From: Congregibacter litoralis KT71
GTDB taxonomy: Bacteria > Pseudomonadota > Gammaproteobacteria > Pseudomonadales > Halieaceae
DNA: 64,000 bases
NCBI RefSeq assembly: GCF_000153125.2
Contig: NZ_CM002299.1
Coordinates: forward strand, 3,298,928 to 3,362,927
Reading direction: 5' to 3'
In this document: one piece after another, positions 1-9,912 of the stretch
Layout of the letters: each line of letters starts with the position of its first letter
Position numbering within the stretch: position 1 is the first letter of the stretch
Program-made: the position numbers and the translations under genes
The notes under the pieces: model-generated
Told to the model about the DNA's origin: nothing
What the model saw: the letters and a program-made list of their open reading frames with translations, nothing else
Database searches by the model: none

Positions 1-1132
1 GAGCAACGCGCAGCACCATGCTGAGCAACACACAGGCGGTGATGAGACTGGTGCCGCCATAGCTGATCAAGGGCAGGGTCAGGCCTTTGGTGGGCAACAG
101 ACCGGCGCTCACACCCATGTTGACAAAGGCTTGCCCTGAGAACATGAGCGCCACCCCAAAACAGAGATAGGCGGAGAACAGCTGTCCGTCTTTCTGCGCC
201 TGTCGACCGAGGTAAAAGATCCGAAGCACCAGGGCCAGAAACAGACTGATGAGCACAAAGGCGCCCACGAAGCCCGTCTCTTCCGCCCAGATGGAAAACA
301 CAAAATCGGTATGGGCTTCGGGTAGATAAAACAACTTTTGCACACTGTTACCCAGCCCCACGCCGAACCACTCGCCGCGACCAAAGGCAATGAGCGACTG
401 AATCAACTGAAAGCCTGAGCCGAAAGGATCGGCCCAGGGATCCGTATAGGCAATGAGACGTTGCAGGCGGTAGGGCGCTGCCTGAATCAGTAAGGCGCCC
501 AGAGCACCGGTGGCCAGAATGATCAGGCTGAGGTGCGTCAGGCGCATACCCGCCAGGAACAGCATGCCAAAGGCCGTGGCGAACATGATCACCACGGCGC
601 CGAAATCCGGCTCAGCCAACAACAATACGGCGACCAGCCCAAGAATCATGAGTGGCCGCAGGATGCCCTGCCAACTTTCCTGCAGGGTTTTCCCCTGGCG
701 CAGGAGATAGCCTGAGAGATAAACAATCATCGCCGCCTTCGCCAACTCCGATGGCTGCAGGGTCATGGAGCCCAAAGCCAGCCAGCGCTGACTGCCGTTG
801 ACGTTGCGACCTACCCCGGGGATCAGCACCAGAATCAGCAGCAGGCTTGAGAGCAACAGGAGCAGCCAGCCGCTGCGATACCAAAACTCCACGGGCACCT
901 GGTAACAGATGAAACCGCTGATAAGCGCCAACGCGAGATAAATGAGGTGACGAATACTGTGATGCCACATGTTGTTGTAGCTCGCCTCGGCATAGCCCAC
1001 GGAGGCAGAGCTGATCGCAATCAAACCGATGAGCAGCAGCGCCACGGCGATGGCCATAAGCATCAGATCCGGGAACCGACCCGTATCAGCGGCGACCGTT
1101 GCACGGGGAGTCGTCGCAGCGGCGGCAGTCAT
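1..1132 (-). CDS. ftsW: FtsW, septal peptidoglycan glycosyltransferase (partial, C-terminus beyond window)
   Basis: SEDS-family polytopic inner-membrane protein that polymerises septal glycan strands together with FtsI. About 377 codons are present; the 3' end runs off the left edge. The minus-strand reading gives a cytoplasmic N-terminus, then many hydrophobic segments, a GSQRWLALG-type loop and, near the window edge, PTKGLTLPLISYGGTS, which is typical of FtsW/RodA. The ATG overlaps the murD stop (ATGA), so it is translated as part of the dcw operon. FtsW rather than RodA is chosen because it sits between murD and the expected murG. Confidence 0.95.
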   Translation of the reverse strand, partial: MTAAAATTPRATVAADTGRFPDLMLMAIAVALLLIGLIAISSASVGYAEASYNNMWHHSIRHLIYLALALISGFICYQVPVEFWYRSGWLLLLLSSLLLILVLIPGVGRNVNGSQRWLALGSMTLQPSELAKAAMIVYLSGYLLRQGKTLQESWQGILRPLMILGLVAVLLLAEPDFGAVVIMFATAFGMLFLAGMRLTHLSLIILATGALGALLIQAAPYRLQRLIAYTDPWADPFGSGFQLIQSLIAFGRGEWFGVGLGNSVQKLFYLPEAHTDFVFSIWAEETGFVGAFVLISLFLALVLRIFYLGRQAQKDGQLFSAYLCFGVALMFSGQAFVNMGVSAGLLPTKGLTLPLISYGGTSLITACVLLSMVLRVA

Positions 1133-2499
1133 AGGGAGCCCTCCGCCATGACCAATTCCTTGAAGCGCTCACCGCGGGCGCCATAGCTTTCGAACTGATC
1201 GAAACTTGCGCAGGCCGGAGACAACAAAACGATGTCGCCGGGCTTTGCGACCGCGCGGGCCGACGCCACCGCCGCCTCGAGGGTGTCGACGGACAGAAGA
1301 TCACCGGCATCACCCAGCGCCTCGGCAATCACCGGCGCAGCCTCCCCGATGAGCAGAACCTTGTCGCAGTGGGCAGCGACCGCGGGCTTCAGCACCCGAA
1401 AATCCGCGCCCTTGTCGCGCCCTCCCGCGATGAGTATGAGGCGATGGGACTCACCCAGACCTTCGATCGCCGCGAGGGCAGCGCCAACATTGGTCGCCTT
1501 GGAGTCATTGATCCAACGCACACCACCGCTCTCGAGCACCAGCTCGCAGCGATGCGCCAAACCCGAAAATTCACGAAGCACCGTCATCATCGCTTCCCGA
1601 GGCAGATCAATAGCCGAGCCCAGAGCCAGGGCAGCGAGAGCATTTGCAAGATTGTGACGGCCGGGCAAAGCAAGCTCCGAGGCTTTCAACAGCGGCTCAA
1701 AACCGTGTACCAGGGTTGGCTCGCCATCAATGTCACGCAGGCCAAAACCCTGGAGATCGGGTTCGCCCAGACGCCAGCTCAGCTGCTGCCGGCCCGCCGC
1801 CAGGGGAGGAATGGTCAGGGGATCATCAAGGTTATAGACCACCTTCTTACAGCCATTGAATATTCGATGCTTGGCCTGGTGATAGCGCGGCATACTGCCG
1901 TGACGATCCAGGTGATCCGGCGTCAGGTTGAGCACCGTTGCTACCTGAAGGTTCAGGGCGCCCGCGCGCTCCAGCTGAAAGCTTGAGAGCTCCAGCACAT
2001 ACAGCTCATTGCGATCATCAAGAAGATCCAGCGCCGGCACGCCCAGGTTGCCGCCAACGCCCGCGGTATAACCCGCCGCCCGGACCATCGCTCCCAGCAT
2101 CTCGGTGACCGTGGACTTGGCATTCGAGCCCGTGATTCCAATCACCGGCGCCTGAGCCGCCGCCACGAAGAGATCAATATCACCGCAGAGTCTGGCACCC
2201 GCGCTCACTGCCTCTTGCAGCCAGGGCTCATCGGGCGAGATTCCCGGGCTGACAATAAGTTCCGCCGCTGTGTTCAAAACATCCTGCGCGTCGCTCCCCA
2301 ACATCACGGGGACGCCGGGCATTTCAGCGCGAAGCTCTTCCAGACCCGGGGGCTTCTCCCGGGTATCAACAACGGTGAATTCCTCACCACTGCGATCCAG
2401 ATAGCGGGCCACGGACAGACCGGTGACACCGAGCCCCACAACCACTTTGCGACGCGTGCTGCTGATAAGAGACGACATGTCTTTCGCTATCTCTCCCAT
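1129..2499 (-). CDS. murD: MurD, UDP-N-acetylmuramoylalanine--D-glutamate ligase
   Basis: Cytoplasmic ATP-dependent ligase adding D-glutamate to UDP-MurNAc-L-Ala. 456 aa, normal for the family. An N-terminal nucleotide-sugar binding domain (VGLGVTGLS near 21-29) is followed by the Mur ligase P-loop variant GITGSNAKST at 121-130 and a C-terminal glutamate ligase domain (INDSKATN, LIAGGRDKG). The ATG used overlaps the mraY stop (TAATG); an in-frame Met8 is an alternative start. It sits between mraY and ftsW as in other dcw clusters. Confidence 0.97.
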   Translation of the reverse strand: MGEIAKDMSSLISSTRRKVVVGLGVTGLSVARYLDRSGEEFTVVDTREKPPGLEELRAEMPGVPVMLGSDAQDVLNTAAELIVSPGISPDEPWLQEAVSAGARLCGDIDLFVAAAQAPVIGITGSNAKSTVTEMLGAMVRAAGYTAGVGGNLGVPALDLLDDRNELYVLELSSFQLERAGALNLQVATVLNLTPDHLDRHGSMPRYHQAKHRIFNGCKKVVYNLDDPLTIPPLAAGRQQLSWRLGEPDLQGFGLRDIDGEPTLVHGFEPLLKASELALPGRHNLANALAALALGSAIDLPREAMMTVLREFSGLAHRCELVLESGGVRWINDSKATNVGAALAAIEGLGESHRLILIAGGRDKGADFRVLKPAVAAHCDKVLLIGEAAPVIAEALGDAGDLLSVDTLEAAVASARAVAKPGDIVLLSPACASFDQFESYGARGERFKELVMAEGSL

Positions 2500-3581
2500 T
2501 ACCGCAGCTTCAAGGTGGCAAGACCGAACAGCACCAGCATTACCGTGATAATCCAGAACCGGACGATAACGCGGGGCTCAGGCCAGCCTTTCAATTCGTA
2601 GTGATGATGAATCGGCGCCATGCGGAAAAGGCGCTTACCCGTGAGCTTGAAAGACGCCACCTGGAGAATCACGGAGACCGTCTCCAGCACAAAAATTCCA
2701 CCCATGATGAAAAACACAATCTCGTGACGGGTAATCACGGCCACGGTGCCCAGGGCGGCGCCGAGGGCGAGAGCGCCCACATCACCCATGAACACCTGTG
2801 CGGGATAGGTGTTGAACCACAGAAAACCCAGGCCCGCGCCGGCAATGCTGCCGCAGAACACCGACAGTTCACCGCTCCCCGCCACATAGGGAATTTGCAG
2901 ATACTGAGCGAAATTCACGTTACCCGTGAGATAAGCGATGAGACCCAGGGCCGTTCCCACGAGCACCGTGGGCAGAATCGCCAGACCGTCGAGTCCGTCA
3001 GTGAGATTCACCGCATTACTGGCACCGACGATGACGAAGTAAGCGAGGACCACAAAGGCCGCGCCCATGGGAATCGCGATGTCCTTGAAAAAGGGAATAA
3101 ACAGCTGGGTTGTTACGGGGCTGTCGGCGGTCATAAACAGAAAGACGGCGGCGGAGAGGCCGGCCACGGACTGCCAGAGATATTTCCATCGCGCCGGCAA
3201 TCCCCGGTGATTGCGCTCCACAACTTTGCGGTAATCATCCACCCAACCCACAGCGCCGAAAGCCGCGGTGACCAATAGAGCGACCCACACATAGGCATTG
3301 GACAGGTCGGCCCACAGCAAGGTACTGATGGCAATGGCCACCAGGATCAGTGCACCACCCATGGTCGGTGTGCCGGACTTTTCCAGATGGGACTCGGGAC
3401 CATCGCTGCGCACGGACTGCCCCACCTGGTAATAGCTGAGACGACGGATCATCACCGGACCTACGAGCAGGGAAATCAACAGGGCGGTTCCCGCCGCGAG
3501 AATGCCGCGCAAGGTCAGATACTGGAACACGCGGAACGCCGACTCGAACTGCGCCAGGTAGTCTGCCAGGATCATCAGCAT
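2499..3581 (-). CDS. mraY: MraY, phospho-MurNAc-pentapeptide translocase
   Basis: Inner-membrane enzyme that transfers phospho-MurNAc-pentapeptide to undecaprenyl phosphate, making lipid I. 360 aa, the length of the E. coli protein, with about ten hydrophobic segments. The catalytic aspartate pair is visible at D115-D116 in WVDDYRK, and the motifs SGTPTMGG (69-76), [10 protein letters not shown] and the C-terminal [14 protein letters not shown] are intact. The start lies seven bases inside the end of murF, consistent with translational coupling. Confidence 0.98.
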   Translation of the reverse strand: MLMILADYLAQFESAFRVFQYLTLRGILAAGTALLISLLVGPVMIRRLSYYQVGQSVRSDGPESHLEKSGTPTMGGALILVAIAISTLLWADLSNAYVWVALLVTAAFGAVGWVDDYRKVVERNHRGLPARWKYLWQSVAGLSAAVFLFMTADSPVTTQLFIPFFKDIAIPMGAAFVVLAYFVIVGASNAVNLTDGLDGLAILPTVLVGTALGLIAYLTGNVNFAQYLQIPYVAGSGELSVFCGSIAGAGLGFLWFNTYPAQVFMGDVGALALGAALGTVAVITRHEIVFFIMGGIFVLETVSVILQVASFKLTGKRLFRMAPIHHHYELKGWPEPRVIVRFWIITVMLVLFGLATLKLR

Positions 3582-4951
3582 AGGCCGGCCTCCCGGGCGG
3601 TATCACGAATAGCCACCAGTACCGACTCCATGGCCGCGCCCCGCGAACCCTTTACCAGGAGCGTGTCACTTTGCTCCAGCAGTTCCGGTAGCGCCGCGGT
3701 CAGGGCATCCCGCGTCGGATACCACTGCCCTGTCGATCCGAAGGTCTCCACGGCGGGCTTCAGGGCATCGCCAATACCAACGAAACGTGTCACGCCCTGC
3801 TCCCGGGCGCGCGCTCCCATCTCACGGTGTCGCTCGGCGCTCTCCTCGCCCAGTTCCAACATTTCGCCGAGGATCAGCAGGCTGTTTCCCGCGGTTGCGG
3901 CCAGAAGGTCTATCGCCGCTCTGACGGATCCGGGATTGGCGTTGTAGCTGTCATCAATCAGCGTTTTATCCTCGCCCAGGCTCTCGGCCCGCAAGCGACC
4001 GGATTCAGCTTCCGCCTGTTCGAGCCCCGTCACTATGGTCCCGAGATCGAGACCCGCCGCCGTCGCCAGCGCTGCTGCCGCAAGGGCATTGGCCACGCTG
4101 TGCCTGCCGGGAAGGGGAAAGCGCACGGCCTGCTCTTCGCCGTGAACACGCAAGGTGAACTCACTGCCTTGCAAGCCGAGATCCCTGAGATCGGCAACCG
4201 TAATATCGCCTTCCTCGCCGAGGGAGTAGCTCACGGTATCGGCGCCGGCACGGGCGATACGCTCACGCCACAGGGACACCCAGGGCTGGTCGAGATTCAA
4301 AATAGCCGTGCCCTGGGCACCGAGACCGTCAAAGATTTCCGCTTTGATATCCGCCACGTCGGCGACGCTGCCAAAGCCCTCGAGGTGAGCCTCCATGGCA
4401 TTCAGCACCGTGGTTATCGAGGGTCGGGCCAGGGCGCACAGGTGCGCAATGTCGCCGCGCCGGGTGGCACCCATCTCAACGATGGCGAAGCGGGTTTCAT
4501 CATCCAGCCGTGCCAGAGTCAGCGGCACGCCAATTTCATTGTTGTAGTTACCGGCCGTGGCCACCGTCGGCCCCGCCTGAGTGAAAATGCTGCGGCAGAG
4601 GTTTTTCACCGTGGTTTTTCCGCAGCTGCCGGTAATGGCAATCACCAGGCTCCTGGAGAAGTCGCGACTCGCCCGCCCTATGTCTGACAGTGCCGCCAGA
4701 CAGCTGGAGACCCGCAAGCAGGGAACGTCTGCATCCACGGGATGCTCCACCAGTGCCGCGATGGCTCCGTTTGCCACCGCCGCATCGATGTAGTTATGGC
4801 CGTCGACACGCTCTCCCGGAAGGGCCACGAAAAGATCCCCCGGCGTGACGGCACGGGAATCAATAGTGATGCCGGAGACCGCTAACGGCGCGCCCTCGTA
4901 GGGCGCACCCAGGCGCTCTGCGATGACTGACAGAGAAAGCGCGGACATCAT
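3575..4951 (-). CDS. murF: MurF, UDP-MurNAc-tripeptide D-Ala-D-Ala ligase
   Basis: Cytoplasmic ligase that adds D-Ala-D-Ala to UDP-MurNAc-tripeptide, the last soluble step before MraY. 458 aa. The N-terminal Mur ligase domain ([16 protein letters not shown]) precedes the ATP-binding loop GSCGKTT at 108-114; later come the family signatures [14 protein letters not shown] and [14 protein letters not shown]. Start ATG overlaps the murE stop by four bases. Confidence 0.98.
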   Translation of the reverse strand: MMSALSLSVIAERLGAPYEGAPLAVSGITIDSRAVTPGDLFVALPGERVDGHNYIDAAVANGAIAALVEHPVDADVPCLRVSSCLAALSDIGRASRDFSRSLVIAITGSCGKTTVKNLCRSIFTQAGPTVATAGNYNNEIGVPLTLARLDDETRFAIVEMGATRRGDIAHLCALARPSITTVLNAMEAHLEGFGSVADVADIKAEIFDGLGAQGTAILNLDQPWVSLWRERIARAGADTVSYSLGEEGDITVADLRDLGLQGSEFTLRVHGEEQAVRFPLPGRHSVANALAAAALATAAGLDLGTIVTGLEQAEAESGRLRAESLGEDKTLIDDSYNANPGSVRAAIDLLAATAGNSLLILGEMLELGEESAERHREMGARAREQGVTRFVGIGDALKPAVETFGSTGQWYPTRDALTAALPELLEQSDTLLVKGSRGAAMESVLVAIRDTAREAGLC

Positions 4952-6435
4952 GCGGCAGACCTCGCCAGAACCTGCTGAGCCACGGCGCTGTCACTGAAGG
5001 TGAAACGCTGATCACCGATGATCTGATAGTCCTCGTGCCCCTTACCCGCGATGAGGACGCAGTCTTCGGGCGCGGCGGATTCAATGGCCATGGCAATGGC
5101 ATCGCCGCGATCTGCACAGACGTGATACTCCCCCGCCATCGCGGCTTCAATGTCGGCAATGATCGCCAGGGGATCCTCGCTGCGGGGATTGTCACTGGTG
5201 ATCACGGCGCGATCAGCTATCGCGGCGACCGCCTCCGCCATCAGGGGACGCTTGCCTTTGTCACGATCGCCGCCACAGCCAAAGACCGCAATGAGCCGGC
5301 CCTTGCACTGCTCCCGCAAAGCTATAAGCACATGGCGCAGGGCATCCGGCGTGTGGGCGTAGTCAACCACCACCAGGGGACCGGCTGCGCTGTGAATCGG
5401 CTCCATGCGCCCGGGTACCGGCTGCAGACTTTCTGCGGCCGTCATCACCGCATCGAAGGGAACCCCAGCCTGGAGCGCAGCGGTAAGCGCCGCGAGCAGG
5501 TTGACCGCATTGAACTTACCCAGAAGGGGACAGTTGAGAGTCCCGTTACCCCAGGGACTCTCGAGACGCATCTGCATCCCGGCGCTATGGAGGCGGAGAT
5601 TGCTCAGACGGACATCCGCCGATGCATCGTTCAGACCATAGCGAAGCACCGCTACGCCCAGGGACATCCTGCCCGCAAGGACATCACTGAAAGGGTCATC
5701 GCTATTGAGGATGGCCGTACGGAGAGATTCAAAGGCAAACAGCCGGGCTTTTGCAGCGCCATAGGATTCCATGTCGCCGTGGTAATCAAGATGGTCTCTC
5801 GTGAGATTGGTGAAGATGGCGGAGTCAATATCCAGCCCGTTTACACGACCCTGATCCAAAGCGTGGGACGACACCTCCATACTCACAAAGGGAACCGCCT
5901 GTCCCGCCCAGCTTGCCAGGATTTCCTGCATGGCGATGGAGTCGGGGGTGGTGTGGACGCTGTCCTGCACCCCTGCGGTGAGCGATGCCCCCAGGGTGCC
6001 GATAACACCGCAGTCATACCCCGCGCTACGCAGTAGCTGGGCAAACAACTGACTGACGGTGGTTTTACCATTGGTGCCCGTGACCGCTGCCACGTGCATC
6101 TGGCGACTGGGATCGCGATAGTAGCGTCCGGCGATTTCACAAAGCTTATGGCGCAAACCGGGGATGACCACGCAGGGGAGCGGCGGCTCCTCACCCGGTA
6201 ATTCGTCTTCCACCAGGGCCGCCACCGCACCGGCGGCGGCAGCCTGGGAAAGATACGCCCGGCCGTCGTGGGACCCGCCACGCAAGGCGACGAAAAGCTC
6301 TCCCGGCTGAACGTTTCGGCTGTCCAGACACAGTCCCGCGATATCGATGTTTGGCAGACCAGCAGCCAAATCAGCCCCGGTGCCCATCAGCAGCGCTGGC
6401 AGTTCGCGGCAGGTATTGACGGTCACCGGCGTCAT
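4948..6435 (-). CDS. murE: MurE, UDP-MurNAc-dipeptide meso-diaminopimelate ligase
   Basis: Adds the third stem-peptide residue to UDP-MurNAc-L-Ala-D-Glu. 495 aa with P-loop GTNGKTT at 120-126. The substrate-selecting motif DNPR is at 415-418, which by family knowledge marks meso-diaminopimelate (Gram-negative type) rather than lysine specificity. VDYAHTPDAL and GKGHEDYQ near the C-terminus are also typical. It overlaps ftsI by four bases upstream and murF by four bases downstream. Confidence 0.98.
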   Translation of the reverse strand: MTPVTVNTCRELPALLMGTGADLAAGLPNIDIAGLCLDSRNVQPGELFVALRGGSHDGRAYLSQAAAAGAVAALVEDELPGEEPPLPCVVIPGLRHKLCEIAGRYYRDPSRQMHVAAVTGTNGKTTVSQLFAQLLRSAGYDCGVIGTLGASLTAGVQDSVHTTPDSIAMQEILASWAGQAVPFVSMEVSSHALDQGRVNGLDIDSAIFTNLTRDHLDYHGDMESYGAAKARLFAFESLRTAILNSDDPFSDVLAGRMSLGVAVLRYGLNDASADVRLSNLRLHSAGMQMRLESPWGNGTLNCPLLGKFNAVNLLAALTAALQAGVPFDAVMTAAESLQPVPGRMEPIHSAAGPLVVVDYAHTPDALRHVLIALREQCKGRLIAVFGCGGDRDKGKRPLMAEAVAAIADRAVITSDNPRSEDPLAIIADIEAAMAGEYHVCADRGDAIAMAIESAAPEDCVLIAGKGHEDYQIIGDQRFTFSDSAVAQQVLARSAA

Positions 6436-8156
6436 GCACCACCTCCGGCGGCGACGGCGAGCATCGTGTCGGGGGCTTCGAGCGTCGGCGCTACGCCGAG
6501 GAGGCGCAGCGTCTCCGCCGCGACCCGGGCAAACACCGGCGCTGCTGCAGAGCCACCACCGTAGTTGTCCCCCTTGGGGCGGTCCAACACAACGACCGTG
6601 ACAAACCGCGGATCTTCAATGGGCGCCATACCGACAAAGAGCGCCACGTATTGATCGTCCAGATAGCCACCGGCACCGACCTTGTGCACCGTACCGGTTT
6701 TTCCGCCTACCTCGTAGCCAGGCACCCGCGCTTTGCGGGCGGTCCCCTGGGATCCTGTCACTTCGTGGAGCACGCCCCGCACCTTGGCCGCAATATCCGC
6801 ATCAACCACACGCTCGCCGCGCACATCAACAACCTCCCGCTGAAGAAGGGAGAGCTCCGGCAACATGCCGCCATTGGCAAACACCGCGTAGGCCCGGGCG
6901 ATCTGCAGCGGCGTGGCCGTCAGACCATAGCCAAAAGCCAGGGTGACCTGCTCAATGGGGCGCCAGCGCGGACGCTGGGGAAGGAGGCCTGCGCTCTCGC
7001 CGGGAAATCCTGTGGCGGTCGTCTGACCTAGACCAAAGCGGTTAAACACATCCCAGATGGGCTCGTGGCCGATGTCCAGGGCAATCTTGGTAATACCCAC
7101 CTGACTGGACTTTTCGACCACGCGCGAGAGGGTGATTTCACCGTAATTGCGGGGATCGGGAAGCACCTTGCGCCCGACGCGAATTCGCCCGGGACTGGTA
7201 TCGATGAGGGTGTCCGTGTCGTAGCGGCCCGACTCCAAAGCGGCTACCAGCGTAAGGGGCTTCATGGTCGAACCCGGCTCAAAGATGTCCGTGAGGGCGC
7301 GATTGCGCGTCTGACTCATGGTCACGGTGCTACGATTATTGGGATTAAAATCGGGATAGCTCGCGCTCGCCAGCACCTCGCCCGTGTGACTGTCGATGGT
7401 CACGATGACGCCCGCCTCCGCGCCGGTGACGGTCGCTGCACGATTCAGCTCCCGGTGGAGCAGGTACTGGAGACGCAGATCAATGGAGAGCTGCAGATTG
7501 CGACCGGGACGCACGGGATCAATGACACCGATGTCGCGTACGGCATCGCCGTGGAGATCCTTGATGTAACGCTTTTTCCCCGGATGTCCGCGAAGCCAGT
7601 CATCATAGGCCAGCTCCAAACCCGCGACGCCAGCGCCATCCACATTCGTCATGCCCACAAGCTGGGCCGCCACTTCACCTGCGGGATAAAAACGACGGTA
7701 CTCCCGCTCGGCGCGCACGCCGGGAATATTCAGGGCAAGCACTTCCCGCGCACTGTCGGGAATCAGATGCCGGCGCAGATACATAAACTGCTTGCCGTTA
7801 TAGCGCAGCAAGCGGTCCTCGAGCTCTGCCGTGCTCAAATCAAGGGCTGATGCCAACTCCGGCAGGCGATCGCTATCTCTGAGGACCTTGGGGTTCGCCC
7901 AGAGAGAAATCACCGGGGTGCTGACCGCAAGAGGCTCACCCCGGCGATCGGTGATCAGCCCGCGATAGGCCGGGAGCTCCGCCGTGCGCAGCATGCGCAT
8001 ATCCCCCTGGCGCTTCAGGAACTCCACACCACGACCCATATCGAGAACCTGGAGAGACAGCACCCGCCCCACCAGCGCAAGAAACATCAGCACCAGGAGC
8101 GCAAGCACGACATTTGCCCGCCAGGGCTGCACGGATACTTTGGCCGTCTTACTCAT
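6432..8156 (-). CDS. ftsI: FtsI (PBP3), septal peptidoglycan transpeptidase
   Basis: Class B penicillin-binding protein that cross-links septal peptidoglycan as partner of FtsW. 574 aa: short cytoplasmic tail, one membrane segment at about 15-38, PBP dimerisation domain, then the transpeptidase domain. The catalytic serine motif STMK is at 296-299 and KTGT at 486-489. The second motif, SSN in the E. coli and Pseudomonas enzymes as I recall them, reads SSQ at 350-352 (codon CAG at 7103-7101); see findings. It follows ftsL with a four-base overlap and precedes murE. Confidence 0.97.
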   Translation of the reverse strand: MSKTAKVSVQPWRANVVLALLVLMFLALVGRVLSLQVLDMGRGVEFLKRQGDMRMLRTAELPAYRGLITDRRGEPLAVSTPVISLWANPKVLRDSDRLPELASALDLSTAELEDRLLRYNGKQFMYLRRHLIPDSAREVLALNIPGVRAEREYRRFYPAGEVAAQLVGMTNVDGAGVAGLELAYDDWLRGHPGKKRYIKDLHGDAVRDIGVIDPVRPGRNLQLSIDLRLQYLLHRELNRAATVTGAEAGVIVTIDSHTGEVLASASYPDFNPNNRSTVTMSQTRNRALTDIFEPGSTMKPLTLVAALESGRYDTDTLIDTSPGRIRVGRKVLPDPRNYGEITLSRVVEKSSQVGITKIALDIGHEPIWDVFNRFGLGQTTATGFPGESAGLLPQRPRWRPIEQVTLAFGYGLTATPLQIARAYAVFANGGMLPELSLLQREVVDVRGERVVDADIAAKVRGVLHEVTGSQGTARKARVPGYEVGGKTGTVHKVGAGGYLDDQYVALFVGMAPIEDPRFVTVVVLDRPKGDNYGGGSAAAPVFARVAAETLRLLGVAPTLEAPDTMLAVAAGGGA

Positions 8157-8431
8157 GGGGCCACCAGGCGCGTTTGTTCATGGCCCGGAGCAACGAGACC
8201 CAGGGTCTCGCCCGCTTCACTTTCAATGCGGTAATGGGAGGCCAGGGTGCTCTGCTCCAGGAGCAGACGGCTGTATTCCTCCTCGAGGTACCAGCGTCGC
8301 GCCTCGAGGTCCTGAAGCTGCGCATAAAAACCGCGGCTGGCATGCGTGCTGGCAATGATGAAAAAGGCACTCCCCAGCACCAGCATAAGCAGTACCAGGG
8401 CCCACCAGGGCTTTAAGACCGCGGCGCTCAC
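8153..8431 (-). CDS. ftsL: FtsL, divisome bitopic protein
   Basis: Small division protein that binds FtsB and FtsQ and helps activate FtsWI. 92 aa with one membrane segment at about 10-28 and a predicted coiled-coil stretch after it (LQDLEARRWYLEEEYSRLLL). Primary sequence is poorly conserved in this family, so the call rests on size, topology and position between rsmH and ftsI with four-base overlaps on both sides. Confidence 0.93.
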   Translation of the reverse strand: MSAAVLKPWWALVLLMLVLGSAFFIIASTHASRGFYAQLQDLEARRWYLEEEYSRLLLEQSTLASHYRIESEAGETLGLVAPGHEQTRLVAP

Positions 8432-9354
8432 GCGATCTTCTCCGCACAGCGCATGATGGCGCTCCGCGACCGCGGATTGGCTGCCACCTCCTGGTCACTT
8501 GCCCGCACCGCCTTGCCCAGCAGACGCATGGGCACACCGACATCGACATCTCTTACGGGCAGATCCCGGGGCAACTGGGGGCCGCGGCTCATGTCCCGAA
8601 GATGACGTTTGACCAGGCGATCCTCGAGAGAGTGAAAGCTGATCACCACCAGGCGGCCGCCGACGGCGAGCACCGACAGCGCCAGGGACAGGAGCTCGGC
8701 GAGATCATCGAGCTCCCGATTGACCCGAATGCGGATAGCCTGAAAAGAGCGGGTCGCGGGATGCTTGTGCTTTTCCCAGCGCGGATGGGCCTCACTGACA
8801 ATGGAGGCCAGCTGCGCCGTTCGCGTGAGGGGCTTTTCGGAGCGCGCTTTTACGATGGCCGCGGCAATGCGGCGGGCATAGCGCTCCTCGCCGTACTCTC
8901 GCAGCACATCGATAATTTCCTGCTCCGGCGCGGCCGCAATCCAGTCGGCGGCTGATTCTCCGCGACTGCGATCCATGCGCATATCAAGGGGGCCGTCCTG
9001 CTGAAAACTGAATCCGCGCTCCGCCTGATCCAGCTGCGGACTGGAAACGCCAAGATCCAGCAGGATGCCATCGACGGCACCCAGACCCCGCTCCTCCAAA
9101 AAAGCCGGCAGTGCGGCAAAGGAGCCACGGGCGAAGGAAAACCGATCATCCCCGGCAAGGAGTTCCTCCGCATCGCGCTCCGCTTCTTCATCCTTGTCGC
9201 AGGCAAAGAGACGGCCTTGATTATCCAACCGACGAAGAATCTCACGGCTGTGGCCACCGCGACCGAAGGTGCCATCGACGTAAAGGCCGGCGGGGCTGCC
9301 TACCAGCGCGTCCACCGCTTCGTGCAACAATACCGTTTCATGGGAGGCCGCCAT
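8428..9354 (-). CDS. rsmH: RsmH (MraW), 16S rRNA C1402 N4-methyltransferase
   Basis: SAM-dependent methyltransferase acting on C1402 of 16S rRNA in the decoding site. 308 aa. HETVLLHEAVDAL at the N-terminus, the SAM-binding stretch YVDGTFGRGGHS, LLDLGVSSPQLD and the late VISFHSLEDRLVKRH are all family signatures. The ATG directly follows the mraZ stop codon (TAGATG), and it is the second gene of the dcw operon. Confidence 0.98.
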   Translation of the reverse strand: MAASHETVLLHEAVDALVGSPAGLYVDGTFGRGGHSREILRRLDNQGRLFACDKDEEAERDAEELLAGDDRFSFARGSFAALPAFLEERGLGAVDGILLDLGVSSPQLDQAERGFSFQQDGPLDMRMDRSRGESAADWIAAAPEQEIIDVLREYGEERYARRIAAAIVKARSEKPLTRTAQLASIVSEAHPRWEKHKHPATRSFQAIRIRVNRELDDLAELLSLALSVLAVGGRLVVISFHSLEDRLVKRHLRDMSRGPQLPRDLPVRDVDVGVPMRLLGKAVRASDQEVAANPRSRSAIMRCAEKIA

Positions 9355-9810
9355 CTAGAGAGGCAGATTCATCAGCTCGTCGGGCCATGGCTCATCCGCC
9401 CCGACATCTTCCAGCGCCTTGTCGCGCTCGACAATCCAGAGCTCCTCGCTCCAGAGTTCCATCTTGTTGCCCTGCCCCACCAGCACGAGCTTTTTCTCCA
9501 GGCGGGCGTACTCGCGCAGAGACGGCGGCAGCAACATGCGGCCATTGCTGTCGAGCTGTATATCCGTGGCGTAGCCCAGCATCAGACGCTGAAAGCGTTT
9601 TACCGCAGGATTGAGAGAAGGTAGTTTTTGCAGGTCTTGTTCAATCTGCTCCCAGGCGGGCAGCGGATAGATACACAAACAGGAGGTCTGGGTATCGATA
9701 GTCACAACAATTTCGCCAGCACACTGCTCAAGCAGAGGCTCACGCTGACGCGCGGGGATCGCCAGGCGACCCTTTGCATCCATATTGATGTGCTGCACAC
9801 CACGAAACAC
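9355..9810 (-). CDS. mraZ: MraZ, transcriptional regulator of the division and cell wall cluster
   Basis: AbrB-like double-domain DNA-binding protein that in E. coli represses its own dcw promoter. 151 aa. The two halves each carry the DxxGR element (MDAKGRLAIP near 10-19 and LDSNGRMLLP near 81-90). The start is GTG at 9810-9808, chosen because the product then begins MFRG as in E. coli MraZ; an AAGGGG ribosome site lies about 10 bases upstream. A putative operator array is just upstream. Confidence 0.96.
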   Translation of the reverse strand: MFRGVQHINMDAKGRLAIPARQREPLLEQCAGEIVVTIDTQTSCLCIYPLPAWEQIEQDLQKLPSLNPAVKRFQRLMLGYATDIQLDSNGRMLLPPSLREYARLEKKLVLVGQGNKMELWSEELWIVERDKALEDVGADEPWPDELMNLPL

Positions 9811-9840
9811 TTCTTATCGACCCCTTTTTTCCGGCGAATT

Positions 9841-9873
9841 CCACAAATCGCCAGAATTACCCACTTCTCTCCA
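9841..9873 (-). promoter_or_regulatory. MraZ-box-like operator, four TGG repeats at 10-base spacing
   Basis: On the minus strand TGG occurs at 9873, 9863, 9853 and 9843, exactly 10 bases apart (TGGAG, TGGGT, TGGCG, TGGAA). This matches the known MraZ site layout, TGGGN units separated by five bases, and lies between the promoter and the mraZ start, where bound MraZ would block transcription. Confidence 0.75.
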
Positions 9874-9882
9874 CTTCTCGAC

Positions 9883-9912
9883 ACTATAGGTGCGCAGGAA
9901 AGGGCAAGTCAA
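9883..9912 (-). promoter_or_regulatory. Promoter of the mraZ/dcw operon
   Basis: Minus-strand -35 TTGACT (9912-9907), an 18-base spacer and -10 TATAGT (9888-9883), a good sigma70-type match. Transcription would start near 9876, at the first TGG unit of the putative MraZ operator. Confidence 0.75.
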
